Below, one piece after another: positions 36,634 through 45,768 of a DNA stretch of 64,000 nt. The stretch is from Hallella colorans (GTDB lineage: Bacteria > Bacteroidota > Bacteroidia > Bacteroidales > Bacteroidaceae): positions 62,001 to 126,000 of the forward strand of contig NZ_QENY01000007.1 in assembly GCF_003096815.1 (NCBI RefSeq). Direction: 5' to 3'. The translations under genes and the position numbers were made by a program. Within the stretch, counting starts at the first letter, position 1; every line of letters starts with the position of its first letter. The notes beneath the pieces are model-generated. The model had not been told where the DNA came from, made no database searches, and saw nothing but the letters and a program-made list of their open reading frames with translations.

Positions 36634-39126
36634 ATGAATATAAGATGTTATGTAACAGCTCTTTTCTTGATTGCCTCGATGACGATGCAAGCAGGGGAGT
36701 TGGTGTGGTATTCGGGGGGACACGTAGCTTATGCCGTCCAAAAACGGTATGGCACGGTGGTGCAAAAAGCCCTTCAAATGTTTGAGTCGGATATGCGCGC
36801 CGTGACGGGCAAGTCTGCTCGCCGCAAGGACAACGCCCGTATAGAAGTCTATCAGCTTGATATGGCTAATAACAAAGAGATGAAAGCTATAGACAAATAT
36901 CGCGTTCCATACGCTAATTTTATAGTCAAGCCAGATGCCTTTTGGTTGGGTGTGCGTGATCGCAAGATAATTATTGTGGGTAGTAACGGCCGTGGAACAG
37001 CTTATGGCATACTCGAATTGTCGAGGTTGGCGGGTGTGTCGCCTTGGATATACTGGGGTGACGCGAGGCCCGAGCGCAAACATCGGCTCACGCTCGACGA
37101 TCGATACGAAACAACGCAAAGCCCGTCTGTAGAGTTTCGTGGTGTGTTTGTCAACGGCGAGGACTGGTCGACACGTGTGTGGGACAAACGCAAAATAGAC
37201 CCTCATTCGAGAACGGGCTTGTTAGGCCCTAACTATTATCATAAGCTCTGCGAACTTTTGTTGCGACTGCGTGGCAATGCCTTGTGGCCCGCTATGCACG
37301 AGGGGACGACCGCATTTTTTAAGGTGAGAGGAAACAAGGAGGTGGTCGACTCGTTCGATATCTATGTGGGTTCGTCCCATAGTGAGCCGATACTGCGTAA
37401 TAATGTGGGCGAGTGGAACACGGAGAAGCGTGGCCCATACAACTTTATGAGCAATCGACATCAGGTGTTGAGCTATTGGCGGGAACGTGCCCGAGAAACA
37501 TCTGGCATGGATGCGCTATATACTATCGGAATGAGGGGGACGCGCGATGACGCCATGGAGGGCGCGCGCACGCTTGAAGAGAAACGTAAAGTCTTGCAGG
37601 CAGTTATTGACGCGCAACGCAAACTGCTTGCTGAGGAGGTGAACAGAGACCTTGCCAAGGTGCCGCAAGTGTTCATACCCTACAAGGAGGTGTTAGAAAT
37701 CTACGAGAACGGGCTACGTGTACCCGATGACGTGTGCCTAATGTGGTGCGATGACAACTACGGTTATATGACACGTTTGTCTAATCAATATCAGCAAAAA
37801 AGAAGCGGTGGGTCGGGTGTGTATTACCACCTGAGCTATTGTGGACGGCCGCACGACTATTTGTGGCTTGCCACCACCCAGCCCGGACTGCTCTATCACC
37901 AGATGAGACGTGCCTACGACCATAACGCCCACCGTCTGTGGATAGCCAATATACACGACCCAAAGGTGGCGGCGTACCAGTTGAGCCTGTTCATGGATAT
38001 GGCTTGGAATATAGACTGCGTGCGTGCCAATACGGTTCAAAAGCATTTGGAGAACTGGCTTGTACAGCAGTTTGGCAAGTCGGTCGGGCAAGAGTTGGTG
38101 CGGCCTATGACAGATTTTTATCGGTTGTGTGCTATTCGTAAACCCGAGTTTATGGGCTGGAGCCAAGTGGAAGTGGATCATAATACTTATAAAGATGGTT
38201 GCACACCGGTGAGAAACTCTGATTTTAACGCAGAGGAGTTTGGCAATGAGTTGGAACGCTATTTGGCGGAATACGCAGAGGTGAAACGGCGTGTGGCCCA
38301 TGCGGAGACGATGCTGAGACCCGAGCTTAAAGACGCTTTTTTTGCGGCGGTGAAATATCCTGTGTATTGCGCCGCGGCTATGGCGACCAAGCATTTGCAA
38401 GCCCAAGAGGCGCGCCTCATCGGGCGGCCGTCGAGCTTTCATGGGGATCGGGAGGCTTTGGAGTCGGCTGTCAGGAGTTGGAAGGCACATGAAGAGATAG
38501 TGAGGCTTACGGACTATTATAACAAGACGATGGCTGGCGGCAAATGGGATGGGTTGATGAGCAGGTCCCCGAGAGGGCTGCCTGTTTTCCAAGAACCCGT
38601 ATTGCCCGACAATCTAACTTCTGATGAAATTAGGAAATACGGCGACGCTTCCCCCGCAAGGTCAAATCTGGCAACTGATGGATGCGTTGTTCGCAATGCG
38701 TGTGACTATTCCGCTTGTACCGTGGGCACACAGACGGTAGACATGTTAGGGCACTCTATGAAAGCCGTTTCGGTGCCAAAAAATGGAAAAATATCGTTTA
38801 AATTTTATGCCAAAACTGGCCCTGCCAAACTCTATATGGCACTTATACCAACACAGCCAAGTGATAGCGGCGATTTGCGTTATGCCGTAAGCGTTGACGG
38901 CGCGGCGCCGATGGTGTTCTCGTTGAAAGAAAACTACGGGTCAGAGGGGTGGAAACAGAACGTGTTGCGTGGTCAGGCAATCAAGGTACAAGACATATAT
39001 CTCACGGAGGGACAGCACACCCTTGAGGTCACGGCATTGGATGACCATATCGTGGTGGATCAATGGATGATAGACTATGATAGCGATCGCCATTTCTACA
39101 TGTTTCCTGTGCGTGCGGCCATGTAG
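36634..39126 (+). CDS. GH115 alpha-glucuronidase
   Basis: An 830-residue exported enzyme with a signal peptide (MNIRCYVTALFLIASMTMQA). It follows the GH115 pattern: an N-terminal domain with GSNGRGTAYGILELSRLAGV, the catalytic region with EFRGVFVNGEDWS, LRGNALWPAMHEGTTAFF and VCLMWCDDNYGYMTRL, and a C-terminal beta-sandwich (VVDQWMIDYDSDRHFY). GH115 enzymes remove 4-O-methyl-glucuronic acid from internal xylose of xylan. It is alone: no xylanase, SusCD or regulator adjoins it. Confidence 0.92.
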   Translation: MNIRCYVTALFLIASMTMQAGELVWYSGGHVAYAVQKRYGTVVQKALQMFESDMRAVTGKSARRKDNARIEVYQLDMANNKEMKAIDKYRVPYANFIVKPDAFWLGVRDRKIIIVGSNGRGTAYGILELSRLAGVSPWIYWGDARPERKHRLTLDDRYETTQSPSVEFRGVFVNGEDWSTRVWDKRKIDPHSRTGLLGPNYYHKLCELLLRLRGNALWPAMHEGTTAFFKVRGNKEVVDSFDIYVGSSHSEPILRNNVGEWNTEKRGPYNFMSNRHQVLSYWRERARETSGMDALYTIGMRGTRDDAMEGARTLEEKRKVLQAVIDAQRKLLAEEVNRDLAKVPQVFIPYKEVLEIYENGLRVPDDVCLMWCDDNYGYMTRLSNQYQQKRSGGSGVYYHLSYCGRPHDYLWLATTQPGLLYHQMRRAYDHNAHRLWIANIHDPKVAAYQLSLFMDMAWNIDCVRANTVQKHLENWLVQQFGKSVGQELVRPMTDFYRLCAIRKPEFMGWSQVEVDHNTYKDGCTPVRNSDFNAEEFGNELERYLAEYAEVKRRVAHAETMLRPELKDAFFAAVKYPVYCAAAMATKHLQAQEARLIGRPSSFHGDREALESAVRSWKAHEEIVRLTDYYNKTMAGGKWDGLMSRSPRGLPVFQEPVLPDNLTSDEIRKYGDASPARSNLATDGCVVRNACDYSACTVGTQTVDMLGHSMKAVSVPKNGKISFKFYAKTGPAKLYMALIPTQPSDSGDLRYAVSVDGAAPMVFSLKENYGSEGWKQNVLRGQAIKVQDIYLTEGQHTLEVTALDDHIVVDQWMIDYDSDRHFYMFPVRAAM

Positions 39127-39232
39127 CCAATGCTGAAGGAATGAGGGCTTTCAACCTGTCATGGGAGAATTTAAGTCGGGGATGACAAAGGACTGAAGCG
39201 TTTTTCCGAATGGCTAAAATAAATAGAAAAAA

Positions 39233-39270
39233 CCATCTCGCTGACCTGTTGAGGGATGCGCGCGAGATGG
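39233..39270. terminator. Bidirectional terminator
   Basis: CCATCTCGC / GCGAGATGG stem (39233-39241 with 39262-39270), with T-runs on both outer sides. It separates the GH115 gene from the convergent aminotransferase gene. Confidence 0.75.
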
Positions 39271-39295
39271 CTTTTTCTTGTTGTGAACCATTGGG

Positions 39296-40471
39296 TTATG
39301 TGGCTGGCTGGAAACTGTTGATGCTTTGACAAACCCAAGCCGCCTCCTCGTCAGTCATCGTGGGATTGCAAGGTATGCTGAGCTCTGACGCGTGTATGCG
39401 CTCGGTTATGGGCAGTGACAGATGGTTCCATGCTTTGAAACAAGCCTGTTGGTGGGGTGGGATGGGGTAGTGTATCATCGTGTCAATGCCGCATGAGGCA
39501 AGATGGCGGCGCAAATGGTCGCGCTGGGCGCATAACACTGGGAAGATATGGTACACGCAACGTTCGCCATGCGTGAGCCCGTTTGCGTCGACAGGCTTGG
39601 CGGCGGCCCATTGGCTTCGCCCTGGGAGCTCAATGGCCGCATTGTTTATATTGGCGTAATAAAAGCCCGCGATAGTTTTTCGGCGGCGGTTGTCCGTATC
39701 GAGATACTTGAGCTTGACGCTTAGTACAGCTGCCTGAAGTTCGTCCAGCCTGCTGTTTTTGCCCTCGTAGCGAAACTCATACTTCTTGCTTGAGCCGTAA
39801 TTGCCCATGGAGCGGACAATGCTCGCCAACTCTGTGTCGTTGGTTGTGATGGCCCCAGCATCGCCTAAAGCGCCAAGGTTTTTGCCCGGATAGAACGAGT
39901 GCGCGGCGGCGTCACCAATGGCGCCCGTGCGGAAAAGGTTGCCGTTGGTGTCTTTTTTGGGCGCGAAACATCCGTGGGCTTGCGCGTTATCTTCGATGAG
40001 TTTGAGCTGACGCTCTTGGCAAATGGTCTCTATGCGGGGTGTCCAAGCGTTGCGACCATAGAGGTGCACTATCAAGATGGCTCGCGTGCGAGAGGTGATG
40101 GCTCGCTCTATGCGGCTCTCGTCTATTTGCAAGGTGTCAGGGTTTGGCTCCACCAAGACGGGTGTCAGCCTGTTCTCGGTGATGGAGAGTATTGAGGCTA
40201 TGTAGGTGTTGGCCGGCACGATGACCTCGTCGCCTTCTTGCATTGCGCCCATCTCTTTGTAGGCGCGAAAGATAAGGGTGAGCGCGTCGAGACCATTTCC
40301 ACATCCAATGCAATGCTGCGTGCTTATGAAGGCGGCGTAGTCGCGCTCAAAAGTGGCGTTGGCCTTGCCCTGAAGATACCAACCTGAGCGCGCCACGCCG
40401 TCCACGGCGTTTATGATTTCGTCCATGTGCATGGCGGTGACGCTCTTTAAAGAGAGGTAGGGAATGTTCAT
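39296..40471 (-). CDS. DegT/DnrJ/EryC1-type sugar aminotransferase (FdtB/QdtB-like)
   Basis: A 391-residue PLP aminotransferase. The PLP lysine lies in HSFYPGKNLGALGDAG, and GCGNGLDALTLIFRAY is the nearby family motif. It should aminate a 3-keto-6-deoxyhexose nucleotide at C3. The pairing with an FdtA-like isomerase two genes upstream supports a dTDP-3-amino-3,6-dideoxyhexose. The start at 40471 is chosen to avoid overlap with the acyltransferase gene, which ends at 40488. Confidence 0.88.
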   Translation of the reverse strand: MNIPYLSLKSVTAMHMDEIINAVDGVARSGWYLQGKANATFERDYAAFISTQHCIGCGNGLDALTLIFRAYKEMGAMQEGDEVIVPANTYIASILSITENRLTPVLVEPNPDTLQIDESRIERAITSRTRAILIVHLYGRNAWTPRIETICQERQLKLIEDNAQAHGCFAPKKDTNGNLFRTGAIGDAAAHSFYPGKNLGALGDAGAITTNDTELASIVRSMGNYGSSKKYEFRYEGKNSRLDELQAAVLSVKLKYLDTDNRRRKTIAGFYYANINNAAIELPGRSQWAAAKPVDANGLTHGERCVYHIFPVLCAQRDHLRRHLASCGIDTMIHYPIPPHQQACFKAWNHLSLPITERIHASELSIPCNPTMTDEEAAWVCQSINSFQPAT

Positions 40472-40487
40472 AATAGGTAATAAGGGA

Positions 40488-41444
40488 TTAAAGTTGCCAT
40501 TCGTACCAGTCATAGCACACGGCGCGTGCGCCGAAGCCTTCTTTTTGGGCTATAAGCCCCTCGTTGAGCCATTGTCCATGATTCTCGGTGGAAATGCCAA
40601 AGTCGAAGAACGCGTCGTTGGCATGGTCGTTGGCAAGAATGGTTTTGAAAATAGCGTCAATGGCATGCAACTGTTTGCCCTGAGAGTTGGCGGATATATA
40701 CTGCGCGTGTGTTACGCGAGGTGTAATGAACAGAAGCACTCCTGCCAATACACGCTCGTCATGCTTGGCTACATACAGCTTGATATTGTCTGGGAACGCC
40801 GATCGTAACAGCGAAATTTCCTCGTAATTGTGCGTTGGGATGGCATTGTGTGCATGGAGAAGGTTCTCGGTGAGCACGTTCCAAAAACTTTTCAAGTCGG
40901 ATTCCGTGTCGCTTTGCTCCACGACGATGCCCTCCGCGTGCGCCTTGTTGGCTTTCCAGCGTCGGTCTCGTCGCCATTTCACAGGATGGGAAAGGCGGAT
41001 GGCCGAACTGATATTGCGCTCGGTAAGACGGGCGTGGCACGTGTTGGTAAGCGCGAAGAGGTCTTCTTCTGATGGTATGCAGTGGTAAATCCACGGTATG
41101 GGCTTGTAAACCACTCGACAAAAGCCTTGTTTACGCAGCATTCTTCCCATTTCCTCGAGCATTGTGCGCACGTCCACGGCCGTGACCTTGTCGTCAGTGA
41201 GCAAGCCGCCATAGGTGAGTCCTTGGTGCGACCATAATGTGTCGCCCACGGCATTGGCTGGCAACAGGGCTCGAAGATGCCCTTTTGAGTGGAACATGAG
41301 AGAGTGGTCGGTGAACCGATCGGCATGATAGTCCATGTATCGGCGATTGAAAAGGAAAGTGCCTTGTCTCGAATGGGCTACAAAATCGTTCCACTCGTCG
41401 GCCAGACTCGGCTCGAATCGTACGATGTCAAAGTAGTTTGTCAC
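40488..41444 (-). CDS. FemAB/GNAT-type acyltransferase
   Basis: A 318-residue protein with an acyltransferase layout of the FemAB-like GNAT kind: GTFLFNRRYMDYHADRF, HLRALLPANAVGD and YGGLLTDDKV in the first half, and VLAGVLLFITPRVTHAQYIS with DFGISTENHGQWLNEGL in the second. In the sugar context it may acylate the 3-amino group. FdtC/QdtC enzymes, which normally do this, are hexapeptide-repeat proteins, so the final acyl group could differ from acetyl. It overlaps FdtA by 4 bp. Confidence 0.7.
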   Translation of the reverse strand: MTNYFDIVRFEPSLADEWNDFVAHSRQGTFLFNRRYMDYHADRFTDHSLMFHSKGHLRALLPANAVGDTLWSHQGLTYGGLLTDDKVTAVDVRTMLEEMGRMLRKQGFCRVVYKPIPWIYHCIPSEEDLFALTNTCHARLTERNISSAIRLSHPVKWRRDRRWKANKAHAEGIVVEQSDTESDLKSFWNVLTENLLHAHNAIPTHNYEEISLLRSAFPDNIKLYVAKHDERVLAGVLLFITPRVTHAQYISANSQGKQLHAIDAIFKTILANDHANDAFFDFGISTENHGQWLNEGLIAQKEGFGARAVCYDWYEWQL

Positions 41445-41860
41445 AGCTCTTTCTTGGACAATTGTTGTTTGTATAGCTCAAACTCTGAGTACTCCCTGAT
41501 GTAGTCGTCCTCGTCAAATGGGTCCTCGGCTATTGAGAGACACACTGCCCCGGACGAGAAATCGTCCAAGGTGCGCCATACGCCGGTCTCTATAAGCAAT
41601 CCCTGATAAGGGTGATTGAGCAGAAAAGAGGTCTTGCGGTGAGTGTCGTCAAGCGTTACCGTGAACGCGCCGCTAACCGCGATGACGAGCGAGCGGCAAT
41701 GCTTGTGCGCATGGCCACCTCGGTGTTCGCCTCCGGGCACGTCGTAAGTCCAGTACACCCGGCTTATATTGAAAGGGACGTCTTTGAGCTGTTCCACCAC
41801 GGTGAGGTTGCCACGTGGGTCTGTTATCTTGGGAAGCTCGATAATTTTACCTAATTCCAT
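41441..41860 (-). CDS. dTDP-4-oxo-6-deoxyglucose 3,4-ketoisomerase (FdtA/QdtA-like)
   Basis: A 139-residue cupin protein matching FdtA/QdtA/WxcM. The characteristic stretches are ITDPRGNLTVVEQLKDVPF, RVYWTYDVPGGEHRGGHAHK and LDDFSSGAVCLSIAEDPFDE. The histidines in HRGGHAHK are the active-site bases. It makes the 3-keto sugar used by the aminotransferase. FdtA (galacto) and QdtA (gluco) cannot be told apart by eye. It overlaps the upstream HTH gene by 14 bp. Confidence 0.85.
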   Translation of the reverse strand: MELGKIIELPKITDPRGNLTVVEQLKDVPFNISRVYWTYDVPGGEHRGGHAHKHCRSLVIAVSGAFTVTLDDTHRKTSFLLNHPYQGLLIETGVWRTLDDFSSGAVCLSIAEDPFDEDDYIREYSEFELYKQQLSKKEL

Positions 41861-42179
41861 GAGCCAATTTGCGTTTGATAGTGGGTGAGAAAGACAGTCG
41901 CATCATCTGCCATTCAGGTGTGATAGCTATCTTTCTCAAGTCTTTTTCTATGATGGTAAGAACGTCTTGGGGCGTTATTTTGTATTTGGCCGCAATGTCA
42001 TCGGGCGTTTGTTTGGGTTTGCCAAAAATGCCGAAGTAAGCGCAAATGATATCTTTGTCCACCTCGCCAAGCATGGTAATCAGAATATCCATGTTGGCTT
42101 TGTCATGCTCGCTGACCAACAACGTCGTGTCAGTCATCAACGAGAGGTAATCACTCACTTGTTTGGCGTATGTGTCCAT
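41847..42179 (-). CDS. Orphan sigma-70 region 4-like protein
   Basis: A 110-residue protein. Residues about 37-85 (GEVDKDIICAYFGIFGKPKQ, then TPDDIAAKYKITPQDVLTII, then EKDLRKI) align by pattern with sigma-70 region 4, which contacts the -35 element. Regions 2 and 3 are absent, so it is not a functional sigma factor. It may be a regulator or a structural HTH protein. It lies 35 bp after the cytidylate-kinase-like gene and overlaps the FdtA-like gene by 14 bp. Confidence 0.55.
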   Translation of the reverse strand: MDTYAKQVSDYLSLMTDTTLLVSEHDKANMDILITMLGEVDKDIICAYFGIFGKPKQTPDDIAAKYKITPQDVLTIIEKDLRKIAITPEWQMMRLSFSPTIKRKLAHGIR

Positions 42180-42214
42180 GGTGTGTCTATTGTGGATATG
42201 GGTATGCCGCTTGC

Positions 42215-42838
42215 TTACAGATCAAATCGCTGGCGGATGAACTGGGCGATGAATTTTTCCGTCTCGTCAATGCCGAGGATGGACGAGTTGACGCACAAAT
42301 CGTAGCTTTCAGAGTGTCCCCATCGTTTGCCGGTGTAATAATTGTAGTACGACGAGCGACTTTCTTCCTCGCTCTTGATCGCTTTTCTTGCGGTGGAGCG
42401 GTCGCAATTGAGCCGTTTGCATACACGTTGGATACGTTGGTCCATGCTTGCCGTGATGAAAATGCTTACCGTGTTTTTGTAGTCGCGCAGCACGTAGTCG
42501 GCCGTTCTGCCCACGAAAACGCAGCTGCCTTCATCTGCGGCTTTGCGTATGGCGTTGCTCTGGAAGAGGTAAAGGTTTTCCTGTGAGAAGTCGTTTTTGT
42601 AGAAATTGTTCTCCCCCATTAAAGGCACTTGGATATGAAACATTGATTTATAGAAGCCCTTTTTTTCATCGTTCTGCTCAAAAAACTTCTCGCTGAAGCC
42701 ACTTTCCTTAGCTGCAAGGTTGAGCAATTCCTTGTCGTAGAAAGCGCAATCGAACTCTTCAGCTAACCTTTTGGCGATAACATGTCCGCCTGAGCCTATT
42801 TGACGGCCAATGTTAATGATAATCTTTGGATTGCTCAT
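42215..42838 (-). CDS. Cytidylate kinase-like protein
   Basis: A 207-residue P-loop kinase of the cytidylate-kinase-like family: NIGRQIGSGGHVIAKRLAEE near the N-terminus (Walker A-like), CVFVGRTADYVLRDY, and NCDRSTARKAIKSEEESR in the lid region. It is distinct from housekeeping Cmk by length. The substrate is unknown. It overlaps the MATE gene stop by 4 bp. Confidence 0.8.
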   Translation of the reverse strand: MSNPKIIINIGRQIGSGGHVIAKRLAEEFDCAFYDKELLNLAAKESGFSEKFFEQNDEKKGFYKSMFHIQVPLMGENNFYKNDFSQENLYLFQSNAIRKAADEGSCVFVGRTADYVLRDYKNTVSIFITASMDQRIQRVCKRLNCDRSTARKAIKSEEESRSSYYNYYTGKRWGHSESYDLCVNSSILGIDETEKFIAQFIRQRFDL

Positions 42839-44187
42839 GGTTTTTGTTGTATTTGTCTCTTGATTTTTTTCATGTATATTTGCATGATTATCGCCGCGAC
42901 GATTGCTGCCGTAAGATCAGATGCCGGAAGTGAATACCATACGCCATCCACCCCCCAAAACAGTGGTAGTATGGCTAAAAGCGGCAGTAAAAACAACAGT
43001 TGGCGCGATAAAGAAAGGAAGATACTGATCTGCACTTTCCCGATACACTGAAAGAAATTGGTAACTACCATTTGAAACCCGATAATTGGAAATAGTAGCA
43101 TGTTGATGCGAATGGCATGGATGGACATGGCTATCAACGTTGCGTCGGTGGTAAACATGCGAGCACAATAATAGGGCAGGAACATCGCGATGAGCCATCC
43201 GACGGTCATGATGCATGTCGCCGTGATAATGGAAAGTTTCAAGACCTCCATCAGTCGGTCTATTTGTTGACTGCCATAATTGTAGCCAGCTATCGGCTGC
43301 ATGCCTTGGTTCACACCCATAATAAACATCACGAACATGGTTCCGATGGCGTTTGCTATGCCGTAAGAGCCTACTGTAAGGTCTCCACCGTACTTCACGA
43401 ACTGATTGTTCATAAAGATAACGATAATGCAGGCGCATGCGTTCATTAAAAATGGAGATATACCGATACCTACAATGTTCTTCACGAGGGTGGATTTCAA
43501 ACGATAAATACCTCGTTTGAAATGCAAAATTTCTTTCTTGTTGGCGAATAATTTAAGCTGGTAAATCATGGCTGTGGCCTGTGATATGATGGTGGGCAAG
43601 GCCGCTCCACGTATACCCCACCCAAGCCACATAATAAAAACGAGCACCAATATGATGTTCATCACCACTGTAAATATCGTAGCGTACATGGCTTGTCGAG
43701 GTTTACCAGCGGCTCTCAAGGCAGCATTCATTCCAAAATACATGTGCGTTATCATGGTGCCAGCCATAATAACTTGCATAAAATCTCGTGCATACGGAAT
43801 GGTTTGTTCACTTGCTCCAAAAAAATAGAGTATGGGATCGAGTAGCCACAAGCAGATCACCGCCAGTGCAAAACCCACGATAAGGTTCAGTGTCACGGTA
43901 TTGCCCAACAGGTTTACAGCTGTATGATAGTCGTGTTGGCCTAATTTTACAGAGATGGCTGTAGACGCACCCACGCCCACGGCGGCTCCAAACGCACCCG
44001 ATAGGTTCATGAAAGGAAACGTGATGGCAAGCCCGGAGATGGCCATTGGGCCGACCACTTGGCCTATGACCACTCGGTCAATAATATTGTATAGGGATGA
44101 GGCGGTCATCGCTATGATGGCTGGTAGGGCGTATTGCATGAGCAAAGGGCCTACTGGCTTGGTACCCAATTCCAATGTGTTCGACAT
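42835..44187 (-). CDS. MATE-family multidrug or small-molecule exporter
   Basis: A 450-residue integral membrane protein with about 12 helices. The N-terminus MSNTLELGTKPVGPLLMQYA and the repeat QVVGPMAISGLAITFPFMNL are typical of MATE. I chose the ATG at 44187 because the GGAG just upstream is a good ribosome site and the promoter at 44213-44220 leaves no leader for the alternative ATG at 44202. It is the first gene of the six-gene minus-strand operon ending with the sugar genes. Confidence 0.9.
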   Translation of the reverse strand: MSNTLELGTKPVGPLLMQYALPAIIAMTASSLYNIIDRVVIGQVVGPMAISGLAITFPFMNLSGAFGAAVGVGASTAISVKLGQHDYHTAVNLLGNTVTLNLIVGFALAVICLWLLDPILYFFGASEQTIPYARDFMQVIMAGTMITHMYFGMNAALRAAGKPRQAMYATIFTVVMNIILVLVFIMWLGWGIRGAALPTIISQATAMIYQLKLFANKKEILHFKRGIYRLKSTLVKNIVGIGISPFLMNACACIIVIFMNNQFVKYGGDLTVGSYGIANAIGTMFVMFIMGVNQGMQPIAGYNYGSQQIDRLMEVLKLSIITATCIMTVGWLIAMFLPYYCARMFTTDATLIAMSIHAIRINMLLFPIIGFQMVVTNFFQCIGKVQISIFLSLSRQLLFLLPLLAILPLFWGVDGVWYSLPASDLTAAIVAAIIMQIYMKKIKRQIQQKP

Positions 44188-44212
44188 TGTTTTTTTCTCC
44201 ATAGGTTAATTG

Positions 44213-44261
44213 CAAAAGTACTAAAAAGTTTTGGAGTTCTGCTAATTTACGGTTACTTTTG
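44213..44261. promoter_or_regulatory. Divergent promoters for MATE and S8 peptidase genes
   Basis: Minus strand: TACTTTTG (complement of 44213-44220) for the MATE operon. Plus strand: TTTG (44230-44233), a 20-bp spacer, and TACTTTTG (44254-44261) for the S8 gene. Confidence 0.7.
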
Positions 44262-44285
44262 CAAAAAACATAAAGAAAAATTTTG

Positions 44286-45680
44286 ATGAAAAAAATCTTC
44301 TTCCTTACTCTTCTCGTTTTTGGCGTTATGGCTGTTTCGGCTAAGCCCAACAAAAAAATAGCCTATCCCGGTGGTCATTTCAATATCTTCAGGGTAGAAC
44401 TTAAAGACAAAATAGGCTCTGCTTACACGTTAAAAAAGCCTGAAAAATTTTTATCCGCCAAGGCTTTGCATCGTAGAGCCAAACAGAGTCTGCCCGTAGA
44501 CTCCACTGATTTGCCATTGTCTGCCACATATCTCAAACGTCTTCGCAAGGCCGGCTTGCAGGTTATCGGCGGCAGCAAATGGAACAACACTGTGCTCATC
44601 AAGTCGACCGAGAGCAGCCTTGCGCCCCAATTGGCTGAACTTGACTTTGTAACTCACTGTACGAAGGTATTTACCGCACCCGATTCTATCTATCCCACCA
44701 AGCCCGATTCCATTGTGGCTGACACCTTGGCCCAACGTATGCTCAAGACTCATCACTATGGACGGGGATGGCACCAGATAAAAATGCTCAACGGTTTGAA
44801 GCTCCATGAAGCTGGCTTTCGTGGCGACGGCATGCTCATAGCCATCGTCGACGGCGGCTTTATGAATGTCAACCGCATAGGTTATTTCAAGAATGTGAAC
44901 ATCATTGGGCAGCGCGACTTCGCCTATCCCTACACGGCCAACCTCTACGATCTGCTTGATCATGGCACCATGGTGCTCTCGGATATTGGCGCCAACGTCG
45001 ACAGCCTGTTTGTTGGCACAGCTCCCCACGCTTCGTTTTTGTTGCTCAGGAGCGAGGATGGCGACCATGAGAGCTTGGTAGAAGAGGACTATTGGGCCCA
45101 AGCTGTTGAATACGCCGACTCCGTCGGGGCCGATGTCATCAACTCTTCACTCGGTTACAGTAAGTTTGACGACAAGTCCACCAATCACAAATACCGTGAG
45201 CAGAACGGCAAGACCACGCTCATCTCGCGCACCGCCTCAATGGTTGCGGGCAAGGGAATGATACTTGTCAACAGCGCGGGCAATGAGGGCTCCCGACCAT
45301 GGAAGCGTACCAATTGTCCCGCTGACGCCACGAACATTCTCGCGGTGGCAGCCCTTACGGCTGATAGCATCAATGCTAATTTCAGCTCTGTAGGGCCTTC
45401 CTTTGATGGCCGCGTTAAGCCTGATGTGGGTGCGCAAGGTTATAAGTCAACGGTTATTGATGGCTCTGGAGTCATTGGTACGGCCAACGGCACCTCTTTT
45501 GCCGCTCCCATTACCTGTGGAATGGTCACTTGTTTGTGGCAGGCGTTGCCCCACAAGACGGCTGTAGAAATCATGGACCTCGTGCGTCGGTCGGCCGACA
45601 GGGCTTCTTATCCTGACAATGTTTATGGCTATGGCGTCCCTGATTATTGGAAAGCCTACTTGATGGGCAAGGACAAATAA
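44286..45680 (+). CDS. S8 (subtilisin-like) exported serine peptidase
   Basis: A 464-residue subtilase with a signal peptide (MKKIFFLTLLVFGVMAVSA). The catalytic residues are D189 (IAIVDGGFM), H226 (LLDHGTMVLSD), S404 (NGTSFAAPI) and the oxyanion N333 (NSAGNEGS). The region before the catalytic domain (about 20-175) is a propeptide-like segment with KFLSAKALHRRAKQSLPV. The ATG at 44286 is used; the frame begins with a TTG 3 bp earlier. It sits 88 bp before xseA. Confidence 0.92.
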   Translation: MKKIFFLTLLVFGVMAVSAKPNKKIAYPGGHFNIFRVELKDKIGSAYTLKKPEKFLSAKALHRRAKQSLPVDSTDLPLSATYLKRLRKAGLQVIGGSKWNNTVLIKSTESSLAPQLAELDFVTHCTKVFTAPDSIYPTKPDSIVADTLAQRMLKTHHYGRGWHQIKMLNGLKLHEAGFRGDGMLIAIVDGGFMNVNRIGYFKNVNIIGQRDFAYPYTANLYDLLDHGTMVLSDIGANVDSLFVGTAPHASFLLLRSEDGDHESLVEEDYWAQAVEYADSVGADVINSSLGYSKFDDKSTNHKYREQNGKTTLISRTASMVAGKGMILVNSAGNEGSRPWKRTNCPADATNILAVAALTADSINANFSSVGPSFDGRVKPDVGAQGYKSTVIDGSGVIGTANGTSFAAPITCGMVTCLWQALPHKTAVEIMDLVRRSADRASYPDNVYGYGVPDYWKAYLMGKDK

Positions 45681-45768
45681 TTTTTACGACAGTTTGTTGA
45701 CTACCTCCGACTTTATTTATAGTCACCTGATATAACACTCACCACACTTTTTTATATATGGGTTTGAC

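Noticed and set aside
36517..37206. 229-codon frame opposite the GH115 gene
   Set aside because: Antisense shadow of a clear GH115 coding region.
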